Source: Paraburkholderia solisilvae
GTDB lineage: Bacteria > Pseudomonadota > Gammaproteobacteria > Burkholderiales > Burkholderiaceae
Length of the DNA stretch: 35,784 nucleotides
Assembly (NCBI RefSeq): GCF_902859875.1
Contig: NZ_CADIKF010000068.1
Location: 1 to 35,784 of the forward strand
Reading direction: 5' to 3'
This document shows, piece after piece, positions 8,901-16,722 of this stretch. The notes under the pieces are model-generated. The model did not search any database and was not told the DNA's origin. It saw only the letters and a list, made by a program, of their open reading frames with translations. The translations under genes were made by a program, and so were the position numbers. Each line of letters opens with the position of its first letter. Positions within the stretch are counted from its first letter, which is position 1.

Positions 8901-9593
8901 GAGCGTCAGCAGGTCCGACATGCTCATCGTCACGATCACGCCGTTCAGCGGGCGGCGCTTGCGGTAGCGGCGCAGCAGCTTGAGGAACGCCTCCCATGCG
9001 GAAGCATCGGCGGCCGCGTCGGAATCCTGTGTCGTGTAACGGCCTGCCGTGTCGAGAAACACCGCCTCGTCGGTGAACCACCAGTCGCAGTATCGGGTGC
9101 CGCCGACGCCGCGCAGCGCTTCCTTGCCGAATCGTTCGGACAGCGGAAATTCGAGGCCCGAGTTCTGCAGCAGCGTGCTCTTGCCGGAGCCCGGCGGCCC
9201 GATAATCGCGTACCACGGCAGCGCGTACAGATTGCCGCCGTTCTTGCGGGTCTTGCGCAGCGTGTCGATCGCTTCCTGAAAGCGCTGCTGAAGCTGCGCA
9301 CGTTCGGCGGCGCTGCGTTCGTCCGCGGCGGCAAGCTGCGCCTCCTGCCCGGCCAGTTCGCCCGGGAGCCGCGCGGTCTTGCGCTTGCCGCGCCATTGCA
9401 TGAGCTGCACGCCCAGCAGCACGGCCAGCACCAGCGCGAACATCAGCGCGAGGCGCGCGCCGGCGCCCGCGAGCGGCTGGCTATCGCCGATGCCCAGATA
9501 CGGGCCGCCGAGCCAGATCAGCAGCGCGATCAGCAGCAGCCCGAGCGCGGTGACGAACCCGCGCGACTTCGCCCACGTTTTCAGCGTGTCCAT
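5946..9593 (-). CDS. tssM: T6SS inner-membrane ATPase-like protein TssM (IcmF)
   Basis: This is a 1215-aa member of the T6SS membrane complex that joins TssL to the periplasm and outer membrane. Two N-terminal membrane segments lie at about 13-30 and 44-66 and a third at about 443-466. Between them is the cytoplasmic GTPase-like domain with Walker A GPPGSGKST (132-140), LDTAG (181-184) and TKCD (265-268). The long C-terminal part is periplasmic. It includes an Ala/Gly/Ser-rich low-complexity insert (coded at roughly 6880-7150) that is not typical of the core fold. The start is ATG 9593, which begins MDTLKTWAK just before the first membrane segment; upstream in-frame residues are Arg-rich and belong to the end of tssL in another frame. 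The gene starts 4 bases after tssL and overlaps tagF by 4 bases. Confidence 0.95.
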   Translation of the reverse strand: MDTLKTWAKSRGFVTALGLLLIALLIWLGGPYLGIGDSQPLAGAGARLALMFALVLAVLLGVQLMQWRGKRKTARLPGELAGQEAQLAAADERSAAERAQLQQRFQEAIDTLRKTRKNGGNLYALPWYAIIGPPGSGKSTLLQNSGLEFPLSERFGKEALRGVGGTRYCDWWFTDEAVFLDTAGRYTTQDSDAAADASAWEAFLKLLRRYRKRRPLNGVIVTMSMSDLLTLDEHAREQHIRAVRRRLDELAQHLKVGLPVYLVFTKCDLVAGFGEFFDDLGPDLRAQVWGMSFAVGKTIDGSACTAFAAEFDLLLERLNTRLLERLHAERDRSRRAAVLSFPQQLGALRELARQFVEGVFARHPYGAPPLLRGAYLTSGTQEGAPIDRMLSAVARTFGVDAARVQSGAGQRRTFFVERLLKEVLFGESGFAGTNPRLERQKILLQALAYAGITLVTALLVAGFAASYARNRSYVDQVQDALTDLPPDNTLAGAPDLKSYFARALARLEVVAGAQDAAGQYQDHVPLLMRFGLYQGHALLRQVHDAYLRELNSSLLPGAGVRFREGLTASANDPQALYGYLKGYLMLGEPQHRDAGELAALGRIEWQRLFAQDPAIQKALDRHFDALVTDPQKPRALPLDSALVDKARATLKTADLSTLIYGSMKLDAERAGAPPVRLDQTLGLLGNVFRRKSGAPLSQPLPALFTRPYFASEVDRGLDDAVQRFVKDDWVFGATRLDPLARSRFEQQVLTLYEQDYIGAWDGLLGDLQLQPVSSIADASALAAKLSGPSSPLKALLNLVRDNTSDMLRGLDANGGATASGEGGASGASATDEAKAQAKAAAAGKRIVTQRALNTSLARELQNAGAGSPAGASNGTSAGTSIGAPASPAAGASEAAAAQPGAAIEAHFAQLNALSAGAPGATPLDQLNGVLDQLSKTLLTMNDLSDPAAQNSPALLAARQESGQLPPQVASLVSGLTGKSAALVASGTSAALADQFRAAAGNDCASFVDGRYPFAAGSASDIPVQNFADLFGNGGRFDSFFKSTLAKVIDTSGRAWRWKPGVMAAPDWLLATAQNADQIRQSYFRSGAQIQVGFTLLAPQLDPAIARLSVEIDGQKYDSATGGAAGSAMTWPGPQPGRVVISAFDTAGQPVGAPLQYQGDWALFHALDAAHLQKQGDLRYVASFDFGGHVVQLPLQPASLTNPFLNGEVRRFRCPQ

Positions 9594-9597
9594 GGGT

Positions 9598-11010
9598 TCA
9601 GTTCTCCGGGATATACAGAATTTCGACGCGCCGGTTGCGCGCCCGGTTGGCCGGCGTGTCGACCGGCGTTGCGACCGGTTGCGACGAACCGGCGCCGCTC
9701 GATTCGAGCCGGCGCGGGTCATCGAGACCCTGCGCGAGGATCTGCTGCGTGTTGCGTGCGCGCGCGGCCGACAGCTCGAAGTTGTCCTTGAACTTCAGCG
9801 AGCGCAGCGGTTGATCGTCGGTATGGCCGACCACGATCACGCGGCCGCGCAACTGGTTCAATGCCCAGGTCATCCTGTGCAGCAGACCGATCTCGCCGGG
9901 CGCGATATCCGCGCTGCTCGATGCGAAAAGCCCTGCGGCCGCCAGACGCACGATTTCCTCGCCATCGGGCCGGTCCTCGATACTGAGCTGGCCCGCCTGC
10001 TCCTGCGGCGCGAGCAGTTGCCGCAACGTCTTGCGTACCGGCGCCGGCGGCCGGGCAACGGTCTGCGGCGGCGCGGCATCTTCGAGGCCGATCTTCGCGA
10101 GCGTTGCGCTGACGGGCTCGACCTGCGCATTCAGCTTCATGTCGAAGAACAGGAACGCCGCGAGCAGCACGACGGCCGCCGCCGCGGCGACTACCCACAG
10201 CGGCACGTAGCGCATGATCGGATTGCGGCGGTCCTCGATGCCGCGCCAGTGCGGCGCGAGCTCGGTGGCGGGCGCCTCGCGCAGCGCGCGGATGCGCCGG
10301 TACAGGTCTTCCTGAATGTCGGCCAGACGTGCGAGGCCGCCCGGCTCGACCAGATAGCGGCCGCCGAAGCCGAGCGCAAGGCAGATGTACATCAGCTCGA
10401 TCAGATCGAGGTGCCGCGAGAAATCGCCGACGAGCCGCTCGAGAATCTGGAAAAACTTGGCGCCGCCATAGGACTCGCCGTGGAAGGTCACGAGCAGCGT
10501 CTTCTGCGCCCAGCCGCTCGACTCTCCCCACGGCGCATTGTTCACCGACTCGTCGATCATCGTGCACAGCACGTAGCGCGCGGCCATGATCGCCTGCGTA
10601 TTGAGGCCCGCGTTCTGCGCATGGCGCTCGAAGTCCTGCAGCTGCGCGACCACCTGCTCGCGCAGGCGCGTGACGTCGGCCGGCGGCGCGACGCTATGGC
10701 GCAAATGCACCGCGAGCAGCAGCAGCGGGTTCGCCGCGCGCACCAGCAGGTTCGCGACGCTGCTCAGAAAGTCGCCGAGTTCGGCGCGCAGCGCGGCGGG
10801 TGCGGGCTTCGACGGCGCGCCGGCCGCCACACGCGGCGTGCTATGGGGTGCGCTATGCGGCCCGGCGTCGCCAGCGGCGCGCGGCGAGATGATGCGGGTC
10901 GCGTCGTCCGCGTTGGCGGCGTCGGCCGCAGGCGCGCCGCCTTGCGGGCGCACCACGGTCGCGTCGCTCTGCAGCGCCGGGTCATCGGGCCGATGTTTGC
11001 CGGCGCTCAT
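9598..11010 (-). CDS. tssL: T6SS membrane protein TssL (DotU) with OmpA-like C-terminus
   Basis: This 470-aa protein has three parts. A disordered N-terminal ~75 residues contains two Thr motifs, SDATVVRP (T18) and DDATRIISP (T38). The DotU/IcmH helical cytoplasmic domain spans about 75-265 and includes CTMIDESVNNAPWG. After one membrane segment (~269-289) comes a periplasmic OmpA/MotB-type peptidoglycan-binding domain ending RARNRRVEILY. It pairs with TssM to anchor the secretion machine in the inner membrane. In Agrobacterium tumefaciens TssL is phosphorylated by PpkA on an N-terminal Thr and then binds the FHA protein; the motifs seen here would suit the same role. ATG 11010 overlaps the tssK stop (11007-11010). 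The longer frame upstream reads through tssK and is not used. Confidence 0.95.
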   Translation of the reverse strand: MSAGKHRPDDPALQSDATVVRPQGGAPAADAANADDATRIISPRAAGDAGPHSAPHSTPRVAAGAPSKPAPAALRAELGDFLSSVANLLVRAANPLLLLAVHLRHSVAPPADVTRLREQVVAQLQDFERHAQNAGLNTQAIMAARYVLCTMIDESVNNAPWGESSGWAQKTLLVTFHGESYGGAKFFQILERLVGDFSRHLDLIELMYICLALGFGGRYLVEPGGLARLADIQEDLYRRIRALREAPATELAPHWRGIEDRRNPIMRYVPLWVVAAAAAVVLLAAFLFFDMKLNAQVEPVSATLAKIGLEDAAPPQTVARPPAPVRKTLRQLLAPQEQAGQLSIEDRPDGEEIVRLAAAGLFASSSADIAPGEIGLLHRMTWALNQLRGRVIVVGHTDDQPLRSLKFKDNFELSAARARNTQQILAQGLDDPRRLESSGAGSSQPVATPVDTPANRARNRRVEILYIPEN

Positions 11011-12344
11011 GCGCGCACCGCCCACAATTGCAGATCGAGACCGGCGAAGCCGCTGCCGAAGTGCATCGCAATGCCGCCGGACGTCTTCAGCGTGCGCCAC
11101 ATCGGCGAGCTCTTGTCGCATTCGAAATAATGGAAGCCGGACGCATACGGCAACTGGCGCGGCGCAACCGGCATCGGCGATACGCCGATGCCGGGCAACT
11201 GCAGATTCACGAGGTCGCGAATCTGCTCGACCGGGCCGATCTTCGACTGACTCGGCAGTTGCCGCCGCATGTCTTCGGCCTTCAGGTCCGACTTCGCCGC
11301 GAGCACGAACGCAGCCGTGTCGAGCAGCGTGAGATCGGGTACCACGCCGACCCATACGCCGTACTTGCGCTGCTGCAGCGGAATCGCGATCGCGCTCTGC
11401 TCGAGCACCGCGCTCAACGCGATGCGCAGCGCCGCGATCACCGGCTCGAAGCTCTCGCGCAGCGCCTCGTGCCGGTACGGCGGGAACGCCGGTGCGCGCT
11501 TGCCGCGTGCGGTGAACGTGGCGAGCTCGCCGGCCATTCCGGCCAGCAACTGGTAAAGCGCTTCCGGGTGCAGCAACGGCGCCTCGGCCAGATGCGCGAT
11601 CAGCGGCTGATAACGGTTGATCACCTGCAGCAGCAGAAAGTCGGCAATGCCGGCCACGCCGCCGCGGTCGGTCTCCGCGACGCGGCTCGCGAGCGCCTCG
11701 CCGCGCTGATGCAACAGGCCGAGCAGTTCAGTGAGAAACGTGACGAGCCGCTGCGCGGACTGCGTACTCAGCGCGGTCGGCACAAATGCTTCGTCGAGCG
11801 TCACACGCCGGTCCGCGCGGCATTCGACGATCTGCGCAACCGGTATGCGCATCAGCCCTTCCGCTGGCTGCGAGTCCGGCACCAGCCGCACATTCATGCC
11901 GCCCACTTCGAGCGTGGTGAGCCCCGCGGCGCTGCCCGACGCATCGTGCACCTCGGTCTCGCGCACGCTGTAGCGCAACAGCTGATCGGTGCGCGTGCCG
12001 GGCCAGCTGCTGTCGGGCTGCGTCGCCGAACGCAGCGGCAAGCTCAGATGCACGACTTCATCGCGCCAGTTCGCATCGATATCGAGCGGCGGCGGCAGCG
12101 GGTCGTCGTACGGCATCGCGAACGGCGTGCCGTCAGGGAACACGCCGCGCGCGCTGCGAATACCGAGCTTGCCGATCGCGAGCAGATCGCGTTCGAACTC
12201 GAGCGCCTCAAAACCCCACGCATACGGGCGCAGGCTGCCGGTGCGCAGTTCCACGTATCGCTCGAGGTAACGTTCCTGCTGCTGCAGATGCTGCGGCCGC
12301 AGAAACAGTCCTTCGCTCCATATCACCTTGTTGCTTTGAGTCAT
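11007..12344 (-). CDS. tssK: T6SS baseplate protein TssK
   Basis: This is a 445-aa TssK (ImpJ/VasE family), the trimeric baseplate subunit that connects the TssEFG wedge complex to the TssL/TssM membrane complex. The family signature at the N-terminus, VIWSEGLFLRPQHLQQQERY, is intact, and the length is normal for the family. No membrane segment is present, as expected. I start at ATG 12344 (MTQSNKVIW). Upstream in-frame residues to 12452 come from the tail of tagH read in another frame. No strong ribosome-binding site is visible before this ATG. The gene begins 26 bases after the tagH stop and ends in a 4-base overlap with tssL. Confidence 0.96.
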   Translation of the reverse strand: MTQSNKVIWSEGLFLRPQHLQQQERYLERYVELRTGSLRPYAWGFEALEFERDLLAIGKLGIRSARGVFPDGTPFAMPYDDPLPPPLDIDANWRDEVVHLSLPLRSATQPDSSWPGTRTDQLLRYSVRETEVHDASGSAAGLTTLEVGGMNVRLVPDSQPAEGLMRIPVAQIVECRADRRVTLDEAFVPTALSTQSAQRLVTFLTELLGLLHQRGEALASRVAETDRGGVAGIADFLLLQVINRYQPLIAHLAEAPLLHPEALYQLLAGMAGELATFTARGKRAPAFPPYRHEALRESFEPVIAALRIALSAVLEQSAIAIPLQQRKYGVWVGVVPDLTLLDTAAFVLAAKSDLKAEDMRRQLPSQSKIGPVEQIRDLVNLQLPGIGVSPMPVAPRQLPYASGFHYFECDKSSPMWRTLKTSGGIAMHFGSGFAGLDLQLWAVRA

Positions 12345-12370
12345 GTCGTGGCGGTGAGTCGTCGGTATGT

Positions 12371-14146
12371 TCAGGCACGGCCGCTTTTCAGACGGGCCAG
12401 CTGTTCCTCGTAAGCGCGCGCGAATTCTTCGCCGAACAGGCGGCGAAAACACTCGTCCGGATTTTTCGTCAGCATGTCGAACTGTTCCTTGTAGCGCTCC
12501 CAGTAACGCGGCCGGTAACCCAGCGCGAGGCGCCGCACACTCCCTTCGGAATCCTGCTCGATGCGCGCGGGATCGAAATACGCGAGCACCGACTGGAACG
12601 CCGAGCGCACGCCGGCCAGCATCGCCATCTGGTGACTGCGAATGTCGGCGGCGGCATCGTCGAGCGCGTCGATGCCGGACAGAAACGCGCTGTTCGGCGG
12701 CGCGAGCAGCGTCTTCACCGCTTCCTCGGCATTGGGGGCGAACTTCAACGGGTTGTTCTCGAAACGCTGGATCAGCGTCGCGGGCAAACGGAAGCTGTTC
12801 TTCATCTCCGCGCGCGCACGTAGCACGTCCATCATCGCGTCGACGGCGATGACGAACATCTGCTCGAGGTTCGGCACGGCAGCGGCCGGAGGCACGGTTG
12901 CGGCTGGTGGCGTTGCCGGGAACGCGGCGGCTATCCCGGCAACCGGCGACGGCGACGGCGCTGGCGCCGCCGCCGTCCCCATCGTTGGCCCGGACGGGGG
13001 ATCGCCGCTCGCCGTTGCGCCTTGCGGCGTATCGGCGGCGGCGATCGGCGGCGGCAACGACGGGTCAGCCGTTACGGGTTCGGGCAGTGGCGCATCGGAG
13101 GCGTCGGGGCCGTCGAAGGCATCGGAGGCATCGGAAGTGTTTAAGGCATTTGAGGCATTTGAGGCATTTGAGGCATTTGAGGCATTTGAGGCATTTGAGG
13201 CATTTGACGCATTTGACGCATCAGAGACTTCGGAGGCGTCGGAGGCGTCGGAGGCGTTTAACGCATCGGAGGCGTTGGACCGCACGCGCGCATCCTGCCG
13301 ATCAACCGCTTCCTCTTTCCCCCGTGCAGGCGGCGCGTCAGCCGCATCGCGTTTCGCACGCCCCGGTATCGCGCCGATCTGGCTTGCGTCCCAGTCTTCC
13401 GGCAGCAGCGACGCGCCCTCCTGGCGCGGCGCGACATGCGGCGGCTGAAAGCGGTCGGCGGCGCTCGCCGTATGATTCCAGCCCGCTTGCGCCGGCGTGT
13501 GCGGCGCGCCCGCATCGAGGTACGAAGACGGCGTATCGAACAGCGCGAGCGGGTCGAGGCTTGCGCCTGGCGCGTCCGCGGCGCCGGGAATCAGCCCTTC
13601 GCGAGCGGCGGGCGCCGCAACCGGTGCGTCGCGATACGACGGTCCGTCCGTCGGGCCCGCACGCTGCGAGTCCTCGCGCGATGCCGCGGCGCGCTCCACA
13701 TTCGCCGCACGTGCCGGCGTCGCGCGAGACGCCGCGAGCGATACCCAGGGCGACGCGGCAACCGGCGCGGCGGCTTCGTCGTGCGCACCACCGAACCGCG
13801 TCGCATCCTGCTGCGTGTCGGCGTCGCCGACGAGCCGCACGTTCACATCGAACATGTCGATCTGCAAACGGTCACCGTCCTTGAGCGCGGCGGGGTCCCC
13901 CTTGCGCAGCGGCACGCCGTTCAGCAGCATGCCGTTCGTGCTGCGGTCCTCGATGAAATAGATGCCGTTCAGGTAGCGCACCTGCGCGTGCAGACGCGAT
14001 ACGCCGTCCGAACTCAACACCCAGTCGCAGTCTTCCGAGCGGCCGATGCTGCCGTCGCAGCCGTCGAACCTCTGCTCCGGTCTGCTGCCGGCGCGTTCCG
14101 CCTGTTCGTCCTGCACGGAAAGGATCAGGCTGTGCGCACTGCTCAT
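12371..14146 (-). CDS. tagH: T6SS-associated FHA-domain protein TagH/Fha
   Basis: This 591-aa protein starts with a forkhead-associated (phosphothreonine-binding) domain at about 5-105. The canonical residues are present: GR 35-36, SRLH 50-53 and STNG 69-72. Next comes a long low-complexity linker (~110-425) rich in Ala, Pro, Ser and Asp, with an Asn-Ala-Ser tandem repeat at ~311-335. The end (~425-591, LEQMFVIAVDAMMDVLRARAEMK... to KNPDECFRRLFGEEFARAYEEQ) is the C-terminal domain specific to T6SS FHA proteins. Such proteins read phosphorylation by the T6SS kinase and are bound by TagF, linking the control module to assembly. A D-A-T-R-F sequence just after the FHA domain (T116) resembles the Thr motifs of TssL. 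ATG 14146 overlaps the upstream stop by 4 bases. Confidence 0.93.
   Translation of the reverse strand: MSSAHSLILSVQDEQAERAGSRPEQRFDGCDGSIGRSEDCDWVLSSDGVSRLHAQVRYLNGIYFIEDRSTNGMLLNGVPLRKGDPAALKDGDRLQIDMFDVNVRLVGDADTQQDATRFGGAHDEAAAPVAASPWVSLAASRATPARAANVERAAASREDSQRAGPTDGPSYRDAPVAAPAAREGLIPGAADAPGASLDPLALFDTPSSYLDAGAPHTPAQAGWNHTASAADRFQPPHVAPRQEGASLLPEDWDASQIGAIPGRAKRDAADAPPARGKEEAVDRQDARVRSNASDALNASDASDASEVSDASNASNASNASNASNASNASNASNALNTSDASDAFDGPDASDAPLPEPVTADPSLPPPIAAADTPQGATASGDPPSGPTMGTAAAPAPSPSPVAGIAAAFPATPPAATVPPAAAVPNLEQMFVIAVDAMMDVLRARAEMKNSFRLPATLIQRFENNPLKFAPNAEEAVKTLLAPPNSAFLSGIDALDDAAADIRSHQMAMLAGVRSAFQSVLAYFDPARIEQDSEGSVRRLALGYRPRYWERYKEQFDMLTKNPDECFRRLFGEEFARAYEEQLARLKSGRA
13143..13214 (-). 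repeat. 9-bp tandem repeat coding Asn-Ala-Ser in tagH
   Basis: The plus-strand unit gaggcattt occurs six times exactly (13152-13205), flanked by one variant copy on each side (aaggcattt at 13143, gacgcattt at 13206). Read on the minus strand it gives repeated Asn-Ala-Ser. Surrounding sequence (about 13090-13270) is a decayed version of the same pattern with Ser-Asp-Ala. The unit keeps the reading frame, so the linker length can change by slippage without breaking tagH. Confidence 0.95.
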
Positions 14147-14697
14147 CGGATGCCTCCGTCGATACGTTCAGGTGGACCCAGCAAGTCCAGCGCAACCCGC
14201 ACGAACCCGGCGCGGCGCTGCGCGAACCGGGTGGACGCGCGCGCAGCCAGGTGCGTGATCGCGGCGGCCGCGGCGCGCGCGGTCATGAATTCCGTCGGCA
14301 CAGCGACAATCTCGCTGCCGGGCGGCGCGAGATTGCCGCCGGACCATCCGGCCGCGGCGGCCACCCACGCGCCGACGGTCCGGAAACGGTGCGCTTGCGC
14401 GTAAGCGAGCGCGTCGCGGCGGCGTGTGTCGTCGGGCTCGCGCACCCAGCGTTCGGCGAGTTCGACGCCCGCGCGGTCGTCGCTGCGGGCGGGTTCGTCG
14501 GCGCGCACGCACTGGCACAACCAGGCGACCGCATAGCGCCGCGGCAGCAGCCGTGCGAGCAGACCCAGCGCGTCCGCGGCCAGCTCCGCGTCGAGCAGCG
14601 CCTCGACCGCCGAGCGCGGCGTCCGCGCCGTCGCGAGCACATTCAGCGCGACCTCGGAGAGCTGCATCTCGCGCGCCGCTGCGATGATCGAATCCAC
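14143..14697 (-). CDS. Uncharacterised T6SS-linked protein (possibly DUF6931 type)
   Basis: This is a 184-aa, mostly helical, Ala- and Arg-rich soluble protein without signal peptide or membrane segment. It is wedged between vgrG and tagH. The GTG start at 14697 is preceded by a good Shine-Dalgarno (taggagag, overlapping the vgrG TAG stop) at normal spacing; the next in-frame ATG is at codon 11. The stop overlaps the tagH ATG (ATGA). Visible features are a helix-rich N-terminus (EALLDAELAADALGLLARLLPRR), a middle with RRRDALAYAQAHRF, and a C-terminal stretch WVAAAAGWSGGNLAPPG. I recall a similar protein of this size next to T6SS FHA genes in Burkholderia-type genomes, filed as DUF6931, but I cannot confirm the match here. 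Its function is unknown; an adaptor for VgrG or a partner of the FHA protein are both open. Confidence 0.75.
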   Translation of the reverse strand: MDSIIAAAREMQLSEVALNVLATARTPRSAVEALLDAELAADALGLLARLLPRRYAVAWLCQCVRADEPARSDDRAGVELAERWVREPDDTRRRDALAYAQAHRFRTVGAWVAAAAGWSGGNLAPPGSEIVAVPTEFMTARAAAAAITHLAARASTRFAQRRAGFVRVALDLLGPPERIDGGIR

Positions 14698-14707
14698 GGC
14701 CGCTCTC

Positions 14708-16624
14708 CTAGACGCCCGGAACCGGCATCGGCGGCACCGGCGCCGGAACGATCGAGGCGATGCCGGTCAGCAGCGCGGAAAGCGTGCCGGCCAGTTGCAG
14801 CGCCTGCGACTGAACGTGCATATTCACGCCCGACACGATTTCCATCGCGCCGAGCGAGCCCACGCTGAAATTCGCCCCGGAGCCGATCTGCATCGACACG
14901 CCGGCCTTCAGTTCGACATCGACGGCCCCTTCGATTTGCAGGCGCGTGCCCGTAATCTCGATCTCGCCCGTGCTCTTCAGCACGATGCTCGCGAGGCCCG
15001 CGATCAGCTCGATCTGATTCGCCGCATCCAGCGTGTAGTTGTTGGCGACACTCACGTCGTGGTCGTGGCCCGACTCTTCGCGCAAGTCCCGCTGCGCGTG
15101 CACCAGCACCTGCTCGCTGCCGGTTTTGTCTTCGAAGCGGATCTCGTTGTAGTCCGCGGAGCCGCCGCCTTCGTGGCTGCGGCTTTTCACGCCGCTTTGC
15201 GTCTTGTTCTCGGGCAGGCTGTAAGGCGGCATGTTGTCCGCGTTGTAGACGCTGCCGATAATCAACGGCCTGTCGGGGTCGCCGTCGACGAAGCTGACCA
15301 CCACTTCCTGGCCGACGCGCGGCATGAACTGTGCGCCCCAGCGCTTGCCGGCCCACATCTGCGCAACGCGCACCGGGCAGGAATTGTCCGGATGCGGCCG
15401 GCCGGGCTGGCTCCACAAGAACGTCACCTGCACGCGACCGTACTTGTCGACGGCGATGTCCTCCTGCGTTTCTCCGTATACGACCGCCGTCTGCAGCCCG
15501 CCGATCACCGGCCGCGGCGTGGTCGGCAGGGCGCGGAACGGCTGCCGGCTGCGGATCACCTTGAAACGGCACTGGAACGGCACGTCGTCGCCGTAGCCGC
15601 CGCTGCCCATATAGTCGGGTTCCGCGAGGCGCATCTCGGTGTCGATCACGAGGTATTCCTGATTGACGTCGGCAAGCGGGAAGTCCTTCAGCGTGAACAG
15701 CGCACCGGTGCTCACGCCGCATACGTCGGTCGTGCCGGTGCAGACGGACTGCGCCACGTTCAGCGCATCGGCATGCACCTGTGCGTAGCGCTGGCCGTCC
15801 GCCAGCTGCTGGCTGTAACCGGTGCCGGAATAGCTCGGGTCGTAGAGATCGAGTCCGCTCACGCTGTGTGCGTCGGCGGCGTCGGTCAGTTCTTCGGTGG
15901 CGAGCAGCGATGCCTTCGGCTTCAGGTAGTCGTAGTCGTCGAACCGGACCCGCGTCGAATTCATCGTGCGCGCGCTTTCCCACGCGGCAATCGAACCCAT
16001 GGTCGTGACTCTGCTGCCGCTCGGCGGCGCGTAACGGATCTGCTCGAAGCCCGGCACGCTCGCATGCGCGCCGAGCGCATCGGCGAGCACCATCGTGTGC
16101 GCGCGCTCGGTGTGCGTAAAAAAGTAGTAGATGCCCTCCTGCTCCAGCAGCCGGCTGATGAAGTCGAAGTCGCTCTCGCGATACTGCACGCAATATTCGC
16201 GGACCGGATAGTTGCCGGTCAGGCTCTGTTTCAGATCGCTATAGCCGATCTCGCCGAGCAACGTATGCACGATTTGCGGCACGCTCAGGTTGCGGTAGAT
16301 GCGGCAGTCGCGTTTGCGCGTGAGCAGCCACGGCTTGGGCACCAGCATGAAGCGATACGCGGCGTAGCGCACGTCCTCGATGTTGACGAAGCCGCTCTGT
16401 CCCGCTTCGCTGACAATGCCGTTGAAGTAGCGTGTATAGCCTTGCGGCGTCGTCAGCTTGACCGTCATCGGTTTGCCGAGCAGCGCGCGCAGGTCGATCT
16501 GCGCGTTCTTGCTGAGCGCGTCGAGTTCATAAGTGAACAGCCGGCCAAGGGTCTCGTTCGCGGTCATCTGCGCGAACAGGAGGCTATCGCCGAGCGTGGA
16601 CGAAAGCGTGATGGCTCTGGACAT
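14708..16624 (-). CDS. vgrG: T6SS spike protein VgrG (TssI)
   Basis: This 638-aa protein is the trimeric tip of the Hcp tube. The N-terminal part corresponds to gp27 (start MSRAITLSSTLGDSLLFAQM, with LLEQEGIYYFF near residue 165). The gp5-like OB-fold follows (ETQEDIAVDKYGRVQVTFLW, GQEVVVSFVDGDPDRPLIIG), and then the beta-helix needle. The protein ends shortly after the needle in a Pro/Val tail (PAPVPPMPVPGV) with no added effector domain, so it is a carrier rather than an 'evolved' VgrG. No PAAR gene is next to it. ATG 16624 has a purine-rich aaagag upstream. Ninety-eight bases separate it from clpV; no terminator-like hairpin with a T run is visible there. Confidence 0.96.
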   Translation of the reverse strand: MSRAITLSSTLGDSLLFAQMTANETLGRLFTYELDALSKNAQIDLRALLGKPMTVKLTTPQGYTRYFNGIVSEAGQSGFVNIEDVRYAAYRFMLVPKPWLLTRKRDCRIYRNLSVPQIVHTLLGEIGYSDLKQSLTGNYPVREYCVQYRESDFDFISRLLEQEGIYYFFTHTERAHTMVLADALGAHASVPGFEQIRYAPPSGSRVTTMGSIAAWESARTMNSTRVRFDDYDYLKPKASLLATEELTDAADAHSVSGLDLYDPSYSGTGYSQQLADGQRYAQVHADALNVAQSVCTGTTDVCGVSTGALFTLKDFPLADVNQEYLVIDTEMRLAEPDYMGSGGYGDDVPFQCRFKVIRSRQPFRALPTTPRPVIGGLQTAVVYGETQEDIAVDKYGRVQVTFLWSQPGRPHPDNSCPVRVAQMWAGKRWGAQFMPRVGQEVVVSFVDGDPDRPLIIGSVYNADNMPPYSLPENKTQSGVKSRSHEGGGSADYNEIRFEDKTGSEQVLVHAQRDLREESGHDHDVSVANNYTLDAANQIELIAGLASIVLKSTGEIEITGTRLQIEGAVDVELKAGVSMQIGSGANFSVGSLGAMEIVSGVNMHVQSQALQLAGTLSALLTGIASIVPAPVPPMPVPGV

Positions 16625-16722
16625 CGAAATCTCTTTAGTCGTTCGATACAGGTCTGCGCTCGGGGTCGGGTTCCCGACGCAGCAGTCGCGTCGCGCTCAA
16701 TACAACAACAGGCGCCGCATTT

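Noticed and set aside
7290..9791. Very long plus-strand open frames opposite tssM and other T6SS genes
   Set aside because: They are antisense shadows of high-G+C genes, Arg/Ala/His-rich with no recognisable family, while the minus strand encodes clear conserved proteins.
14708..16624. Effector domain fused to VgrG
   Set aside because: The protein ends a few residues after the needle region with only a Pro/Val tail.
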